Assembly (NCBI RefSeq): GCF_008727925.1
Contig: NZ_VTWT01000009.1
Location: 62,001 to 126,000 of the forward strand
Reading direction: 5' to 3'
Source of the DNA: Adhaeribacter soli
GTDB lineage: Bacteria; Bacteroidota; Bacteroidia; Cytophagales; Hymenobacteraceae
DNA: 64,000 nucleotides
Below the pieces are notes generated by a model, which was not told the origin of the DNA, searched no databases, and worked only from the letters and a program-made list of their open reading frames with translations. Numbering within the stretch: the first letter of the stretch is position 1; the number at the start of each line of letters is the position of its first letter. This document shows positions 43,158 to 52,605 of the stretch, one piece after another. The translations under genes were made by a program, and so were the position numbers.

Positions 43158-43319
43158 AACCACCCCCAACCCCTCCTTGAAAAAAGGAGGGGAGCTTTTT
43201 GGTTTCTGCTTCTTTTTGACTTTTTGAGCTTAAAAACTTACGGTTTGCTATTAACACGTAATCTAAAATTCAGCAGTACAGCAGCTCCCCTCCTTTTCAA
43301 GGAGGGGTTGGGGGTGGTT
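43158..43319. mobile_element. MITE-like element, family 2, copy D
   Basis: The element is 162 bp between AACCACCCCCAACCCCTCC (left) and GGAGGGGTTGGGGGTGGTT (right). Each end folds on itself. The core matches copy C (23952-24157) at roughly four of five bases by eye. It lacks the outer TTGATCAGATAATGTG repeats of copy C. Confidence 0.75.
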
Positions 43320-43355
43320 GCCGTCAATTTAATCATTTACAGCTGAGCGCTACGG

Positions 43356-43458
43356 TTTCCGTTGACTAAAGTCAACGGAAATAGATACAACAAAAACAGA
43401 AATTTGAATTCTCCTTTTAAGAATCTTGCTATCCATTGCCGTTGACTTTAGTCAACGG
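43356..43458. repeat. Pair of GTTGAC palindromes
   Basis: TTTCCGTTGACT/AGTCAACGGAAA (43356-43381) and CCGTTGACT/AGTCAACGG (43439-43458) are two copies of one palindrome about 57 bp apart, resembling a REP pair. Confidence 0.8.
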
Positions 43459-43547
43459 GATTTCGGCATTGGGACCGGGGGTGGTTACCGCGTTAGCTAT
43501 GAAAACGAGGGTCCTATTTAAAGCTACAGTTTAGCTATTAAGCAGAA

Positions 43548-44861
43548 TTACCCCTTATAAAATAACCACTTGCTCAGTTCGCGGTAGTTTACTTTTTTAC
43601 CGTACATCAGAATGCCTACGCGGTAAATGCGGCCGGCCAGCCAAACGGTACCGATAAAGCCTAAAACCAGCAAAGCCATGGAAAGTGCCAGTTGCCAGCC
43701 GGGTACGCCGAACGGAAGCCTCAGCATCATGGAAATGGGCGACGTAAACGGTATGATCGACATCCAGAAAGCTACCGGGCCATCGGGGTTTTTCATAATT
43801 ACGGTTTGCGCCACAATAAACGACATGATGAGCGGAATCGTGATCGGAAGCATGAACTGCTGGGTATCGGTTTCGTTGTCTACCGCCGAGCCGATGGCTC
43901 CGAACAAGGCGCCGTACAATAAATAACCGCCCAGGAAATAAAAGAGAAAGCAACCCAGCAGCAAGGGCACGTTCAGGTTATCCAGCGCGCTCATGATCTT
44001 GTTCATTTCCTGTGCCTTTTCCGCCTGGCCCGCGTCCTGCATGGTTTCCATGGTCTGGCTTATCTGCTTATCCGAAAAGCGGTCGGTCTGGAAACGGCTG
44101 GAAAGGAGCGTTACCACGGCAAACGAAAGCGTGATCCAGAGCAGGAACTGGGTTAAACCCACGGCGGCTATGCCCAGGATCTTCCCCATCATCAGCTGGA
44201 AAGGCTTCACCGAAGAAATGACCACTTCCACGATCCGGTTCGTTTTTTCCTCGATTACCCCGCGCATGATCTGCACGCCGTAAATAAAAATGAACATGTA
44301 GATCAGGATCGCACCCACGTAACCGGCTCCGGACGTAACGGCCGCGTTGCTGCTTTTCTCGTCGCCGTCCTTCAGGTTCACCGTGTTGATGTCGATGTCG
44401 GTTTTTATTTTATCGAGGACGGCTTTATCTACGCCCGAACGGGCAAATTTCTGCTCTTCGATCTCTGATTTCAGCATGCGCTCCAGGTTCAGTTGCGTGC
44501 TCAGGCTGGTGTTTTCCTGGGAGAAGAGTTTAATGCCTTGCGGATTGTCGAGGTCGAGTTTCGGAATGTAAAGCAGCGAACTGTTCTCGTTTTCGGTTAC
44601 CCTTTTCTTGGCGGTTTCCAGCGGTTCCTGCACATAATGGAATTTCAGTTCGCCTTTGTCCTGCAGTTTTCCAGCAAAAAAACCGCTTTCGTCCAGCACT
44701 TCAATGGTTTCTTCGCCGTCGGACGAAACGGTGGCCAACCAAACGGGTACAATGATCATGGCCGCCATTAGCAGCGGGCCAACGAAAGTCATGATAATAA
44801 AACTTTTCTTCCGCACGCGGGTCAGGTACTCGCGTTGAACAATAAGCCAGATCTTATGCAT
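43548..44861 (-). CDS. ABC-2 type transporter permease (NatB-like)
   Basis: This 437-residue membrane protein has one N-terminal helix (about 25-42). A large extracytoplasmic domain follows (about 45-180). Five more helices lie in the C-terminal half (GYVGAILIYMFIFIYGVQIM; LLLGCFLFYFLGGYLLYGAL; MSFIVAQTVIM). This layout is that of ABC2_membrane_3 / NatB-like exporters. It overlaps the ATPase gene by 8 nt (ATGCATAA), so the two form one transporter. Sodium or drug export is a guess only. Confidence 0.88.
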   Translation of the reverse strand: MHKIWLIVQREYLTRVRKKSFIIMTFVGPLLMAAMIIVPVWLATVSSDGEETIEVLDESGFFAGKLQDKGELKFHYVQEPLETAKKRVTENENSSLLYIPKLDLDNPQGIKLFSQENTSLSTQLNLERMLKSEIEEQKFARSGVDKAVLDKIKTDIDINTVNLKDGDEKSSNAAVTSGAGYVGAILIYMFIFIYGVQIMRGVIEEKTNRIVEVVISSVKPFQLMMGKILGIAAVGLTQFLLWITLSFAVVTLLSSRFQTDRFSDKQISQTMETMQDAGQAEKAQEMNKIMSALDNLNVPLLLGCFLFYFLGGYLLYGALFGAIGSAVDNETDTQQFMLPITIPLIMSFIVAQTVIMKNPDGPVAFWMSIIPFTSPISMMLRLPFGVPGWQLALSMALLVLGFIGTVWLAGRIYRVGILMYGKKVNYRELSKWLFYKG

Positions 44862-45759
44862 TTACTTTTTCGGTTACAGTTTGAATGAAGATTTCGTTAA
44901 TACTCGGCACCTTTTCCTTAAAGGCATGGATTTCCACCCGCTCCAGCATGTAGCGCAACAGCACGTTCGGGCTCTGGTTATCCAGAATTTGTACAATGGC
45001 ATGGAAAAAACCGTGATGCTCGCGCTGCTCCAGTACTTTGAAATCGGGCGAAGCCAGTAGCAATTTGCCTTTGCCTTCTACCAGGAACGTGTTGGTTTTA
45101 TAGGAATCGCGGATGGTTTTTACCGGGCCGTCGAGCACTTTTTTAGATTTGTTGATGAGGGCAATGTTGTCGCAAAGCTCTTCTACCGATTCCATGCGGT
45201 GAGTAGAAAAAATAATGGTGCTGCCTTTTTCCCGAAGTTCCAGGATCTGGTCTTTGATCAGATTGGCGTTTATCGGGTCAAAACCCGAAAAGGGCTCGTC
45301 GAGAATAATGAGTTCGGGCTCGTGCAAAACGGTGGCGATGAACTGCACTTTTTGCTGCATGCCCTTGCTCAAGTCTTCGATGTTTTTCCCAACCCAGCTC
45401 CGAAGCTCCATTTTATCGATCCAGCTTTTGATGCGGGCAGTAGCATCGGCCTTACTCAAACCTTTAAGCTGGGCCAGGTACAGTAGCTGCTCCCCTACTT
45501 TCATTTTTTTATACAAGCCGCGCTCTTCCGGCAAATAACCCATCCGGTTGATGTGCTCCGGCTTCAGTCTTTCGCCTTTGAACAGGATCTCGCCGGTATC
45601 GGCGCCCGTAATCTGGGTAATAATGCGGATAAGCGAGGTTTTACCGGCACCGTTCGGACCTAATAAACCAAAAATGCTTTTCTCGGGAATTTCAAAACTG
45701 ACGTGATCGAGCGCCAGGTGGCTGGCATAACTTTTACTGACATCTTTAATCTGCAACAT
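44854..45759 (-). CDS. ABC transporter ATP-binding protein (NatA-like)
   Basis: This 301-residue ATPase has Walker A LLGPNGAGKTSL (about 33-44), Walker B LIILDEPFSGFDP, the H-loop STHRM, and the signature as LSKGMQQKV rather than LSGGQ. LSxGM is usual in this subfamily. A C-terminal extension of ~90 residues follows. It pairs with the permease that overlaps it. No regulator or substrate-linked gene is next to it. Confidence 0.9.
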   Translation of the reverse strand: MLQIKDVSKSYASHLALDHVSFEIPEKSIFGLLGPNGAGKTSLIRIITQITGADTGEILFKGERLKPEHINRMGYLPEERGLYKKMKVGEQLLYLAQLKGLSKADATARIKSWIDKMELRSWVGKNIEDLSKGMQQKVQFIATVLHEPELIILDEPFSGFDPINANLIKDQILELREKGSTIIFSTHRMESVEELCDNIALINKSKKVLDGPVKTIRDSYKTNTFLVEGKGKLLLASPDFKVLEQREHHGFFHAIVQILDNQSPNVLLRYMLERVEIHAFKEKVPSINEIFIQTVTEKVNA

Positions 45760-46010
45760 ACTTTTTGTGCGGGAAACGGTATGGTTTTAATTGTAAAACT
45801 ACGGGTTTTCGGCTGTAAAACAACGGGAATAATTCACAATAACTATACTTCCGGCACAGCACCTGCTAGTCAATAATCCCAGGCTGCAATCCTACGCGTG
45901 GCATCACAACAAAGCAACTGGACATTAATTATCCAATCGCTACCCTTACATAAATATTGTTATCTTGCATCTGCAAACAACTTATAGCGTACCCTCAATT
46001 CCTGATTTAA

Positions 46011-46835
46011 ATGCAGAAATACTTATTCTTCGCTCTGATAATTCTCACCTTAGGTTGCAAAAAAGAACAGGACGAAATTAAACCCCAACCAGATTTACAA
46101 CCAGAACCTGTTCCGCTTTTCCTGAAACCTGAAAAGTACCTGATGCCCTATATGCTTTATGCCAACTGGACGATGTACAGCTCAGAAATGCCGATCGTTA
46201 CATTAGAGTATGATGCTAGAGGAAATGTAATTAAACGAAATGGTGGTCTTCTCCCGATAAACCCTAATTCTGGATATGATGGTATTTACAGCCCCGGCGT
46301 TTATGAAGAAGTAAAGTATTTTCAAAATGAAATTTTAATTACTCAGGCAGATACTTTTAAAAATTTAAATGTCTATCCAAACCCGAAAAGAATCTTTTTG
46401 GATCAACAGAACCGGATTCAAAAAACAATTAAAGAAACTACCATTTACAACACTTCCTACGATACTGTATTTTACTATTATACCGGCGATAAACTTACTT
46501 CAACCGTTTATCCCAAATATCCTGCTACCTTAACCAAGCACTTCATTTACAACCATGCTGGAAACTTGATCCAAACGAATGCAATTTATTTCAACAAGTA
46601 TCTAAACGATACCATGTATACTGAAACAGAAACTTTTACAAATTACGATAACGCCCCGAACCCGCTTAAACGCTTGGGTATTTTCGATGAATTATTCTAT
46701 CGTTCTTTGTCTCAGAATAATTTCCGTAGTTACTCCTTTGTCAGGATTGATAAATATGGATATATAATGAAAAGTAATAACCGAAACTGGCAGTTTAAGT
46801 ACGACAGCAGTGGCAACATTATTCTCTATGAATAG
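46011..46835 (+). CDS. Hypothetical lipoprotein
   Basis: This 274-residue protein starts with a lipoprotein signal peptide ending LTLGC (C16), then a charged spacer (KKEQDEIKPQPDLQPEPVP). The body is rich in Tyr and Asn and has YD-like strands (EYDARGNVIKRNGG, YDSSGNIILYE) like those in Bacteroidota beta-strand-repeat lipoproteins. No enzyme motif. The DNA is clearly more AT-rich than its neighbours, so recent gain is possible. Confidence 0.75.
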   Translation: MQKYLFFALIILTLGCKKEQDEIKPQPDLQPEPVPLFLKPEKYLMPYMLYANWTMYSSEMPIVTLEYDARGNVIKRNGGLLPINPNSGYDGIYSPGVYEEVKYFQNEILITQADTFKNLNVYPNPKRIFLDQQNRIQKTIKETTIYNTSYDTVFYYYTGDKLTSTVYPKYPATLTKHFIYNHAGNLIQTNAIYFNKYLNDTMYTETETFTNYDNAPNPLKRLGIFDELFYRSLSQNNFRSYSFVRIDKYGYIMKSNNRNWQFKYDSSGNIILYE

Positions 46836-46883
46836 TTACAATCTTTAGCAACTATTGGCTACAGCAACTCTCTTTCTTAAACA

Positions 46884-47909
46884 ATGAGCAGTAATTTATT
46901 CATCAGGATTATATTTCTTCCCTTCCTTCTCTTCAATATTACATTCGCCTTTGCTCAAAAACATAAGCCGGAAGATTTCGGTTACCGGTTTGTGCAAACG
47001 CTTTACAAAAAGGATACTGTTAACCTGGTAATTGTTTCGAAAAAGGGCGAAGCGATGAAAAAGAAACCGGTAATTCTGTTCGAGAAAGGTTCATTGCCAA
47101 TACCGCTTATAATTGAAGACGACCGGGGCTTTTTCCCCATCATGCCGTTCGACACTAAAATTTTCACCGAAGATTATCACCTTGTTTTCATCAGTAAGCC
47201 CGGCGTACCGGTAAGGTATCCGGCGCATGAATTAAGTCCGCGCATGGAATACAACGATCCGAAAACCGGTCTTGTACCGCAATTTTACCAGGAACGCAAC
47301 CACCTCGATTATTATGTAAGCCGCGATGTCCAGATCCTGAAATTTCTGAAAAAGCAGCCCTGGGTAGATAAAAATAAAATGGTAATTGCCGGGCATTCCG
47401 AAGGCGGTACGATTATGGCCAAACTTGCTACCGTTTCCAAAGACGTAACGCACGTAATCAGTTCCGGCCAGAACCCTTTCGGGCAAATGGCCACCATCAT
47501 GGCCCAAACCCGCGCTTACGACGATTCGGCAGGAACGTATGCCAACGCCCAGTTCGAATTCTGGGAAAAGCTGGTTAATAAATCGCCTGACATTCCCTTT
47601 CCGGCCGGCTACAACCTCGAGCAGCAGTACCGGTATCAGTACGGGTTCAGCCTGCCGGCAATCGATTACTTTAAGCGCATAAAAGTACCCGTACTGGTAA
47701 GTTATGGCACCAAAGATAATTGTGCGCTCTATAACGATTACATGCGCATTACCATGATCCGGGAGCAGAAAAAGAATTTCACCTTTTTGCCCTATATTGG
47801 TTTAGAGCACAATTACTTTAAACTGGATGAACAGGGAAAAGCAATTCCGGATAATGTTGGCTGGAATAATGCGGCTAAAGATTGGAAGGCGTGGCTGGAA
47901 AAGCAGTAA
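46884..47909 (+). CDS. Secreted alpha/beta hydrolase
   Basis: This 341-residue protein has a signal peptide (to about residue 24, TFAFAQ). The nucleophile Ser is in VIAGHSEGGTIMA. A likely acid is the Asp in YGTKDNCALY, and the His is in GLEHNYF near the C-terminus. This is an alpha/beta-hydrolase triad in the right order. The substrate is unknown; esterase or peptidase are both possible. It lies 48 bp after the lipoprotein gene. Confidence 0.82.
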   Translation: MSSNLFIRIIFLPFLLFNITFAFAQKHKPEDFGYRFVQTLYKKDTVNLVIVSKKGEAMKKKPVILFEKGSLPIPLIIEDDRGFFPIMPFDTKIFTEDYHLVFISKPGVPVRYPAHELSPRMEYNDPKTGLVPQFYQERNHLDYYVSRDVQILKFLKKQPWVDKNKMVIAGHSEGGTIMAKLATVSKDVTHVISSGQNPFGQMATIMAQTRAYDDSAGTYANAQFEFWEKLVNKSPDIPFPAGYNLEQQYRYQYGFSLPAIDYFKRIKVPVLVSYGTKDNCALYNDYMRITMIREQKKNFTFLPYIGLEHNYFKLDEQGKAIPDNVGWNNAAKDWKAWLEKQ

Positions 47910-48008
47910 GCGGCTGAACTTCTTTGACTGGAGGCCTATCATTTACGTAAGAAGAAATTGCTCCGCAAGTATTCCAGGCGATTATTAATGTAACCTTAAA
48001 TTAAACGT

Positions 48009-48602
48009 ATGAAAGCACTTATCTTATTGGGTACATTAAAGAAAACAGGCTTATCGAATACCGAAACCTTGTCGGAGTTTTTTGCGGAACATTTAAAAAA
48101 GCAGAATATAGCCTGTAAAATCATTAAACTGGTAGCTTATAATATCCTGCCGGGTACGTACAGCGACATGGGAAAGGATGACGACTGGCCCAAAATTCTG
48201 GAACAGATCCTGGCTGCTGATATCCTTATTTTTGCCACGCCTATCTGGTGGAACAACCAGTCTTCAGAAATACAGCGGGTAATAGAAAGGCTCGATGAAT
48301 TGCACGATGAAATTCTGGCCGGCAAAAAATCGAAGCTCGAAGGCAAAGCGGGCGGCATTATTATTACCGGCGACTCGGATGGCGCCCAGCACATTATTGC
48401 CAACATCAGCAATTTCTACAATGCCATCGGCATTAACTTCCCGGCTTACGCCACACTATCGGTTTTATGGGAAAAGCAGGCAAAGGGTGTGAAAACCTCC
48501 CGCGAAGAACTCATGGAAAAATACCGGAAAGACTACGAAAAAACGGCCGAAACCATGGTGAAGCAACTTATGCAGTTTGCCGGCCTGCCCAAACCGGAAT
48601 AA
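48009..48602 (+). CDS. NAD(P)H-dependent flavin oxidoreductase, flavodoxin fold
   Basis: This 197-residue protein has the N-terminal FMN loop LGTLKKTGLSNTETL and the second flavin motif IFATPIWWNNQSSEIQRVIE. GGIIITGDSDGAQH forms the third loop. It belongs with FMN-dependent NADPH reductases of the WrbA/FMN_red group. It has no clear partner genes. It is convergent with dnaJ and shares a terminator. Confidence 0.85.
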   Translation: MKALILLGTLKKTGLSNTETLSEFFAEHLKKQNIACKIIKLVAYNILPGTYSDMGKDDDWPKILEQILAADILIFATPIWWNNQSSEIQRVIERLDELHDEILAGKKSKLEGKAGGIIITGDSDGAQHIIANISNFYNAIGINFPAYATLSVLWEKQAKGVKTSREELMEKYRKDYEKTAETMVKQLMQFAGLPKPE

Positions 48603-48662
48603 GTTTCCAACAGAATTAATCTTTACTTTTTACGGCCCAAACCCTACCTATTTCCCAAAAAG

Positions 48663-48698
48663 AAAAAGCCGTGCCGAAGTACATCGGAACGGCTTTTT
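48663..48698. terminator. Bidirectional terminator between flavoprotein gene and dnaJ
   Basis: AAAAAGCCGT-G-CCGA pairs with TCGG-A-ACGGCTTTTT with one mismatch; T-runs are present on both strands. Confidence 0.85.
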
Positions 48699-48729
48699 AA
48701 CAAACAATTAAAACAGGGGAAACAAATTC

Positions 48730-49875
48730 TTACTGAAAATACTCTTTCACTTTCTCGAAGAAGCCTTTTTCGTTCTTACCCGGGTTTGGGGTGAAGTTGT
48801 CAGAATTCCGGAGTTTCTCAAGCGTTTCTTTTTCGGAGTTGCTCAGGTTCTTCGGGGTCCATACGTTGATGTACACCAGTTGGTCGCCTTTGCCGTAGCC
48901 GTTCAGGTCTTTAATGCCTTTGCCGCGCAAACGGAGGATCTCGCCGCTTTGCGTGCCCGCTTTCAGGCTGATCTTGGCTTTTCCTTCGATGGTTGGCACT
49001 TCGATGTTGGCGCCTAAAGCCGCATCCACGAAGCTGATGTACTGGTCGTAAACCACGTTGTTGCCGTCGCGCTTCAGGAACTGGTGCGGTTCTTCTTCTA
49101 CCTGGATCAGCAGGTCTCCCGGAATGCCGCCGCGCTCCGGCACGTTGCCTTTACCGCTCATGGAAAGCTGCATGCCGTCGGCTACACCGGCCGGAATGTT
49201 TATCGGAATTACTTCCTCTTTCAGTTCGCGTCCTTCGCCGTGGCAAACATCGCACTTCTGGGTAACTATTTTACCTTCGCCGTGGCAGGTTGGGCAGGTT
49301 GCCGTGCTCACCATCTGGCCCAGCATGGTATTTACCACTTTCCGTACCTGGCCGGAGCCCTGGCAGGAAGTACAGTTTTGCAGGGATGCGCCGTTCTTCG
49401 AACCGTTGCCATCGCACGCATGGCAGGCTACGTAGCGTTTCACCTTGATCTTTTTCTCTACGCCGTTGGCTACCTCTTCCAGGTTCAGCTTCAGCTTAAT
49501 CCGTAAGTTCGAACCTTTGCGTACGCGCCGGCCACCGCGTTGCTGACCGCCGCCAAAGAAATCGCCGAAGCCGCCACCGCCAAAAATATCGCCGAACTGG
49601 GAGAAAATATCCTCCATGTTCATGTGGCCGCCGCCATAGCCGCCGCCGTTGCCCATACCCTGATGACCGAAACGGTCGTAGCGGGCCTTTTTCTCCTGGT
49701 TGCTCAGTACTTCGTACGCTTCAGCAGCCTCTTTAAATTTATCTTCCGCTGTGTGGTCGTCCGGGTTTTTGTCCGGGTGGTATTTAATGGCAATTTTGCG
49801 GTAGGCTTTTTTAATTTCCTCCGCACTTGCCTCCCGGGTAACGCCTAACACATCGTAATAATCTCTCTTTGCCAT
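48730..49875 (-). CDS. dnaJ: Chaperone DnaJ
   Basis: This 381-residue type I J-protein stimulates DnaK ATPase and presents substrates. The J domain (1-70) has the HPD triad in KYHPDKNP. A Gly/Phe-rich region (about 75-115, [14 protein letters not shown]) follows. Four zinc-finger repeats CxxCxGxG are all intact ([32 protein letters not shown]). The C-terminal substrate domains complete it. It follows grpE by 3 bp; dnaK is not in the window. The pair is expected to be heat-induced, but I see no CIRCE element. Confidence 0.97.
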   Translation of the reverse strand: MAKRDYYDVLGVTREASAEEIKKAYRKIAIKYHPDKNPDDHTAEDKFKEAAEAYEVLSNQEKKARYDRFGHQGMGNGGGYGGGHMNMEDIFSQFGDIFGGGGFGDFFGGGQQRGGRRVRKGSNLRIKLKLNLEEVANGVEKKIKVKRYVACHACDGNGSKNGASLQNCTSCQGSGQVRKVVNTMLGQMVSTATCPTCHGEGKIVTQKCDVCHGEGRELKEEVIPINIPAGVADGMQLSMSGKGNVPERGGIPGDLLIQVEEEPHQFLKRDGNNVVYDQYISFVDAALGANIEVPTIEGKAKISLKAGTQSGEILRLRGKGIKDLNGYGKGDQLVYINVWTPKNLSNSEKETLEKLRNSDNFTPNPGKNEKGFFEKVKEYFQ

Positions 49876-49878
49876 TTT

Positions 49879-50538
49879 TTATGCTCCAATAATAACTTTT
49901 GCGAAGCGGATAACTTTGTCGTTCAGGTAATAGCCTTTTTCGATCTCGTCCACTATTTTACCTTTCATATCATCGCCCGCCGGGGTTTGGGTAATCGCTT
50001 CGTGCAGGTCCGCATCGAAGGGCTGACCGGTAGCCTCCATAGGTTTAAGGCCTTTTTGCTGCAAAACGTTCGTTAATTTATTGAAAATCAGCTCCAAACC
50101 TTCTTTCACAGCGTTAATATCGGTAGCCGTTTCAATGGCAGCCTTGGCGCGGTCCAGATCATCCATAACCGGTAGCAAGGCCAGCATCATGTCCTGGTTA
50201 GCTGATTTAATGAGGTCCTGACGCTCTTTGGCCGTACGACGGCGGAAGTTGTCGAATTCAGAATAAAGGCGCAGGTACTTGTCCTTCATCTCGCTTAATT
50301 CTTCTTCCGTTTTAGAAAGCGCATCGTTTGGCACGTCCGGCATCTGATGATCGGCCGGAACGGCGGTTTCCTGCTCGTTTTCCGTAGCGTTTTGAGCCGT
50401 AGTTTCCTCAGGAGCAGGATTTTGTTCCTTCTCCGAATCGTGGGATTTATGTTCTTTTCCGGATTTCATACCTGTAATTATCTGTTTAGACTTGCTTGCC
50501 AGCCTATCAATTAATTTGCCAAACCGCTTTGCTGACAT
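49879..50538 (-). CDS. grpE: Nucleotide exchange factor GrpE
   Basis: This 219-residue co-chaperone releases ADP from DnaK. The N-terminal ~75 residues are charged and low in complexity (SEKEQNPAPEETTAQNATEN). A long helix (LSEMKDKYLRLYSEFDNFRR) follows. The C-terminal beta domain carries PMEATGQPFDADLHEAI. It is slightly long for the family because of the N-terminal tail. The in-frame start at 50538 is used; an internal Met at MKSGKEHKSHDSEKE is a possible alternative. Confidence 0.93.
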   Translation of the reverse strand: MSAKRFGKLIDRLASKSKQIITGMKSGKEHKSHDSEKEQNPAPEETTAQNATENEQETAVPADHQMPDVPNDALSKTEEELSEMKDKYLRLYSEFDNFRRRTAKERQDLIKSANQDMMLALLPVMDDLDRAKAAIETATDINAVKEGLELIFNKLTNVLQQKGLKPMEATGQPFDADLHEAITQTPAGDDMKGKIVDEIEKGYYLNDKVIRFAKVIIGA

Positions 50539-50828
50539 TCTGACACAAGGTTTTAATTAATAATGAATAATTAACAATTAATAATTGAAAATGGCTCCCC
50601 GAACCCTATTTTCGCCTTCAGACTTTTCCAGCTGAAGCAGTAGCGTTTTCAGCGAAAAGCAAATACGATCTACCAGGATTGTCATTCCGGAGTAAATGTT
50701 GATGCAGACGCCTGGCAATCACAAGATTCTTTCAGAATGACAGGTGAATGACAACTGTATGTTAGGGTAATGTAAGACTGAAAAAAAACAATTAACAATT
50801 AACAATTAGCAATCAACCATTAAACAAT
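50539..50828. repeat. Intergenic region with AT-rich word repeats and a REP-like pair
   Basis: AATTAACAATTAATAATTG (about 50568-50590) and AACAATTAACAATTAACAAT (about 50788-50808) flank the gap. Between them TGTCATTCCGGAG (about 50681) and TTTCAGAATGACAGG (about 50730) form a loose inverted pair. No gene. Confidence 0.55.
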
Positions 50829-51821
50829 TTAACCATTAAGCGCCTGCCAGATCATGTCTTTCAGCTGGGTGATGTTTTTCTGGGTAAGGCTGGATATAAA
50901 AACGGTCGGGATATCGGTTGGTAAAGTTTGCCGCATTTCCGCTTCCAGCTCCTCATCGATCAGGTCGGATTTGGTAACGGCCAGCAGGCGTTTTTTATCC
51001 AGTAATTCCGGGTTGAAGGTTTCCAGTTCGTTGAGCAGAATGCGGTACTCTTCGGCAATATCCGGGCTGTCGGCGGCGATCATGAATAGCAGGATCGAGT
51101 TTCGCTCAATATGCTTCAGGAACCGGATTCCTAACCCTCTGCCTTCCGAAGCGCCTTCAATAATACCCGGAATATCAGCCATCACGAAGGATTTATAATC
51201 GCGGTATGCTACTACGCCCAGATTTGGCACCAGCGTGGTGAATGGATAATTGGCAATTTTAGGTTTCGCTGCTGATACCACTGAAAGCAACGTAGATTTT
51301 CCGGCATTCGGGAAACCCACCAAACCAACGTCGGCCAGTAATTTCAACTCTAAAATAACCCATTCTTCGATGCCGGGTTCGCCTGGTTGGGCATAACGCG
51401 GCGTCTGGTTGGTGGGCGATTTAAAGTGGGCGTTGCCTAAACCGCCGCGGCCGCCGGGCGTAAGAATAATTTCCTGTCCGTCTTCAATTATTTCAGCCAT
51501 CTGCTCACCGGATTCCGCATCGCGGGCAATGGTGCCGATAGGTACTTCCAGAATAATGTCTTTGCCCTGGGCGCCGGTGCTGTGGCTGGCGCTGCCGTTT
51601 TCGCCGTTTCCGGCAATTACGTGCTTCTGGTACTGCAGGTGCAGCAAGGTCCAGAGTTGGGAGTTACCGCGTAAAATAATGTGGCCGCCGCGGCCGCCGT
51701 CGCCGCCATCGGGTCCGCCTTTGGCGTTCTTTTTATCGCGGTGCAAGTGGGCAGAACCCGCTCCGCCGTGACCGGAACGGGAGCAGATCTTTACGTAGTC
51801 GATGAAATTTGAACCTGACAC
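50829..51821 (-). CDS. obgE: GTPase ObgE
   Basis: This 330-residue GTPase takes part in ribosome assembly and stress control. The glycine-rich Obg domain (1-158; [34 protein letters not shown]) is followed by the G domain with G1 [12 protein letters not shown]3 [16 protein letters not shown] and TKSDL. There is no long C-terminal OCT domain, as is usual outside Firmicutes. It follows adk by 113 bp. Confidence 0.96.
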   Translation of the reverse strand: MSGSNFIDYVKICSRSGHGGAGSAHLHRDKKNAKGGPDGGDGGRGGHIILRGNSQLWTLLHLQYQKHVIAGNGENGSASHSTGAQGKDIILEVPIGTIARDAESGEQMAEIIEDGQEIILTPGGRGGLGNAHFKSPTNQTPRYAQPGEPGIEEWVILELKLLADVGLVGFPNAGKSTLLSVVSAAKPKIANYPFTTLVPNLGVVAYRDYKSFVMADIPGIIEGASEGRGLGIRFLKHIERNSILLFMIAADSPDIAEEYRILLNELETFNPELLDKKRLLAVTKSDLIDEELEAEMRQTLPTDIPTVFISSLTQKNITQLKDMIWQALNG

Positions 51822-51934
51822 GTTTCTATAATTTAAAGATAAGTGAAAGCCGGTTCCGCCTTACGGCAAAACCGGCTCCCGGTAAGTTTTTCGGCCTTAA
51901 AGCGTACGGTTTTGCAGCTTTGGCCAAAATATGA

Positions 51935-52525
51935 TTAAGCTTTCGCTTTGGTTAAATGCCGGTCGATAATGGCACAGGTATTATTGAAGATCTCCTCGAT
52001 CTCGCCAATGCCATTTACAGAGAAGAATTTTCCCTGCTGCTCGTAGTAATTGGCTACCTGGGCAGTTTTGGTATTATATTCCTGTACCCGTTTCCGGATC
52101 AGTTCTTCGTTCTGATCGTCGGGGCGGCCGGAGGTTTTGCCGCGAAGCAGCAAGCGTTTGATCAGTTCCCCTTCTTCTACCTGCAGGGCAATCATGCAGG
52201 TAATGGCAGTGCTGTTTTCTTCCATCAAGCGGTCCAGCCCTTCGGCCTGCGGCACGGTGCGCGGAAAACCATCGAAAATGAAACCGCCGGCTTTTTTATT
52301 TTCCTTTAGTTTGTTGTCGATCATGCCAATTACCACTTCGTCCGGCACTAAAAGGCCGTTGTCCATGAGCGCTTTGGCTTTTAAACCCAGTTCGGTGCCC
52401 GCCGCAATTTCGGACCGGAGCAGATCTCCGGTGGAGAGGTGAACGAGGTTGTATTTATCTATCAGTTTCTGGCTTTGAGTGCCTTTGCCGGCGCCCGGAG
52501 GGCCAAATAATACGAGGTTAAGCAT
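51935..52525 (-). CDS. adk: Adenylate kinase, short form
   Basis: This 196-residue enzyme interconverts ATP + AMP and 2 ADP. The P-loop is FGPPGAGKGTQSQKL (residues 6-20). DGFPRTVPQAEGLD and the LID arginine region (LLLRGKTSGRPDDQNEELIR) are present. It lacks the long zinc-type LID, so it is a short-form Adk. Its neighbours are hpt and obgE, but a gene on the other strand lies between hpt and adk. Confidence 0.95.
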   Translation of the reverse strand: MLNLVLFGPPGAGKGTQSQKLIDKYNLVHLSTGDLLRSEIAAGTELGLKAKALMDNGLLVPDEVVIGMIDNKLKENKKAGGFIFDGFPRTVPQAEGLDRLMEENSTAITCMIALQVEEGELIKRLLLRGKTSGRPDDQNEELIRKRVQEYNTKTAQVANYYEQQGKFFSVNGIGEIEEIFNNTCAIIDRHLTKAKA

Positions 52526-52605
52526 GCTTTCTTCGTGAAAATAAAGAGCAAAAATAAGAATTTATTGGCGGAAAGCTGTTATTCTTACAAAAATATTCTG
52601 CTGCT

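Larger units (their letters stand above)
43099..43547. other. 449-bp non-coding stretch rich in repeats
   Basis: It contains a MITE-like element (43158-43319) and a pair of GTTGAC palindromes (43356-43458). A GGGGGTGGTT word at about 43478 repeats the end of the MITE-like element. No gene is supported. Confidence 0.7.

Noticed and set aside
43099-43547. Possible insertion sequence
   Set aside because: No transposase or remnant is present; the repeats are short non-coding elements.
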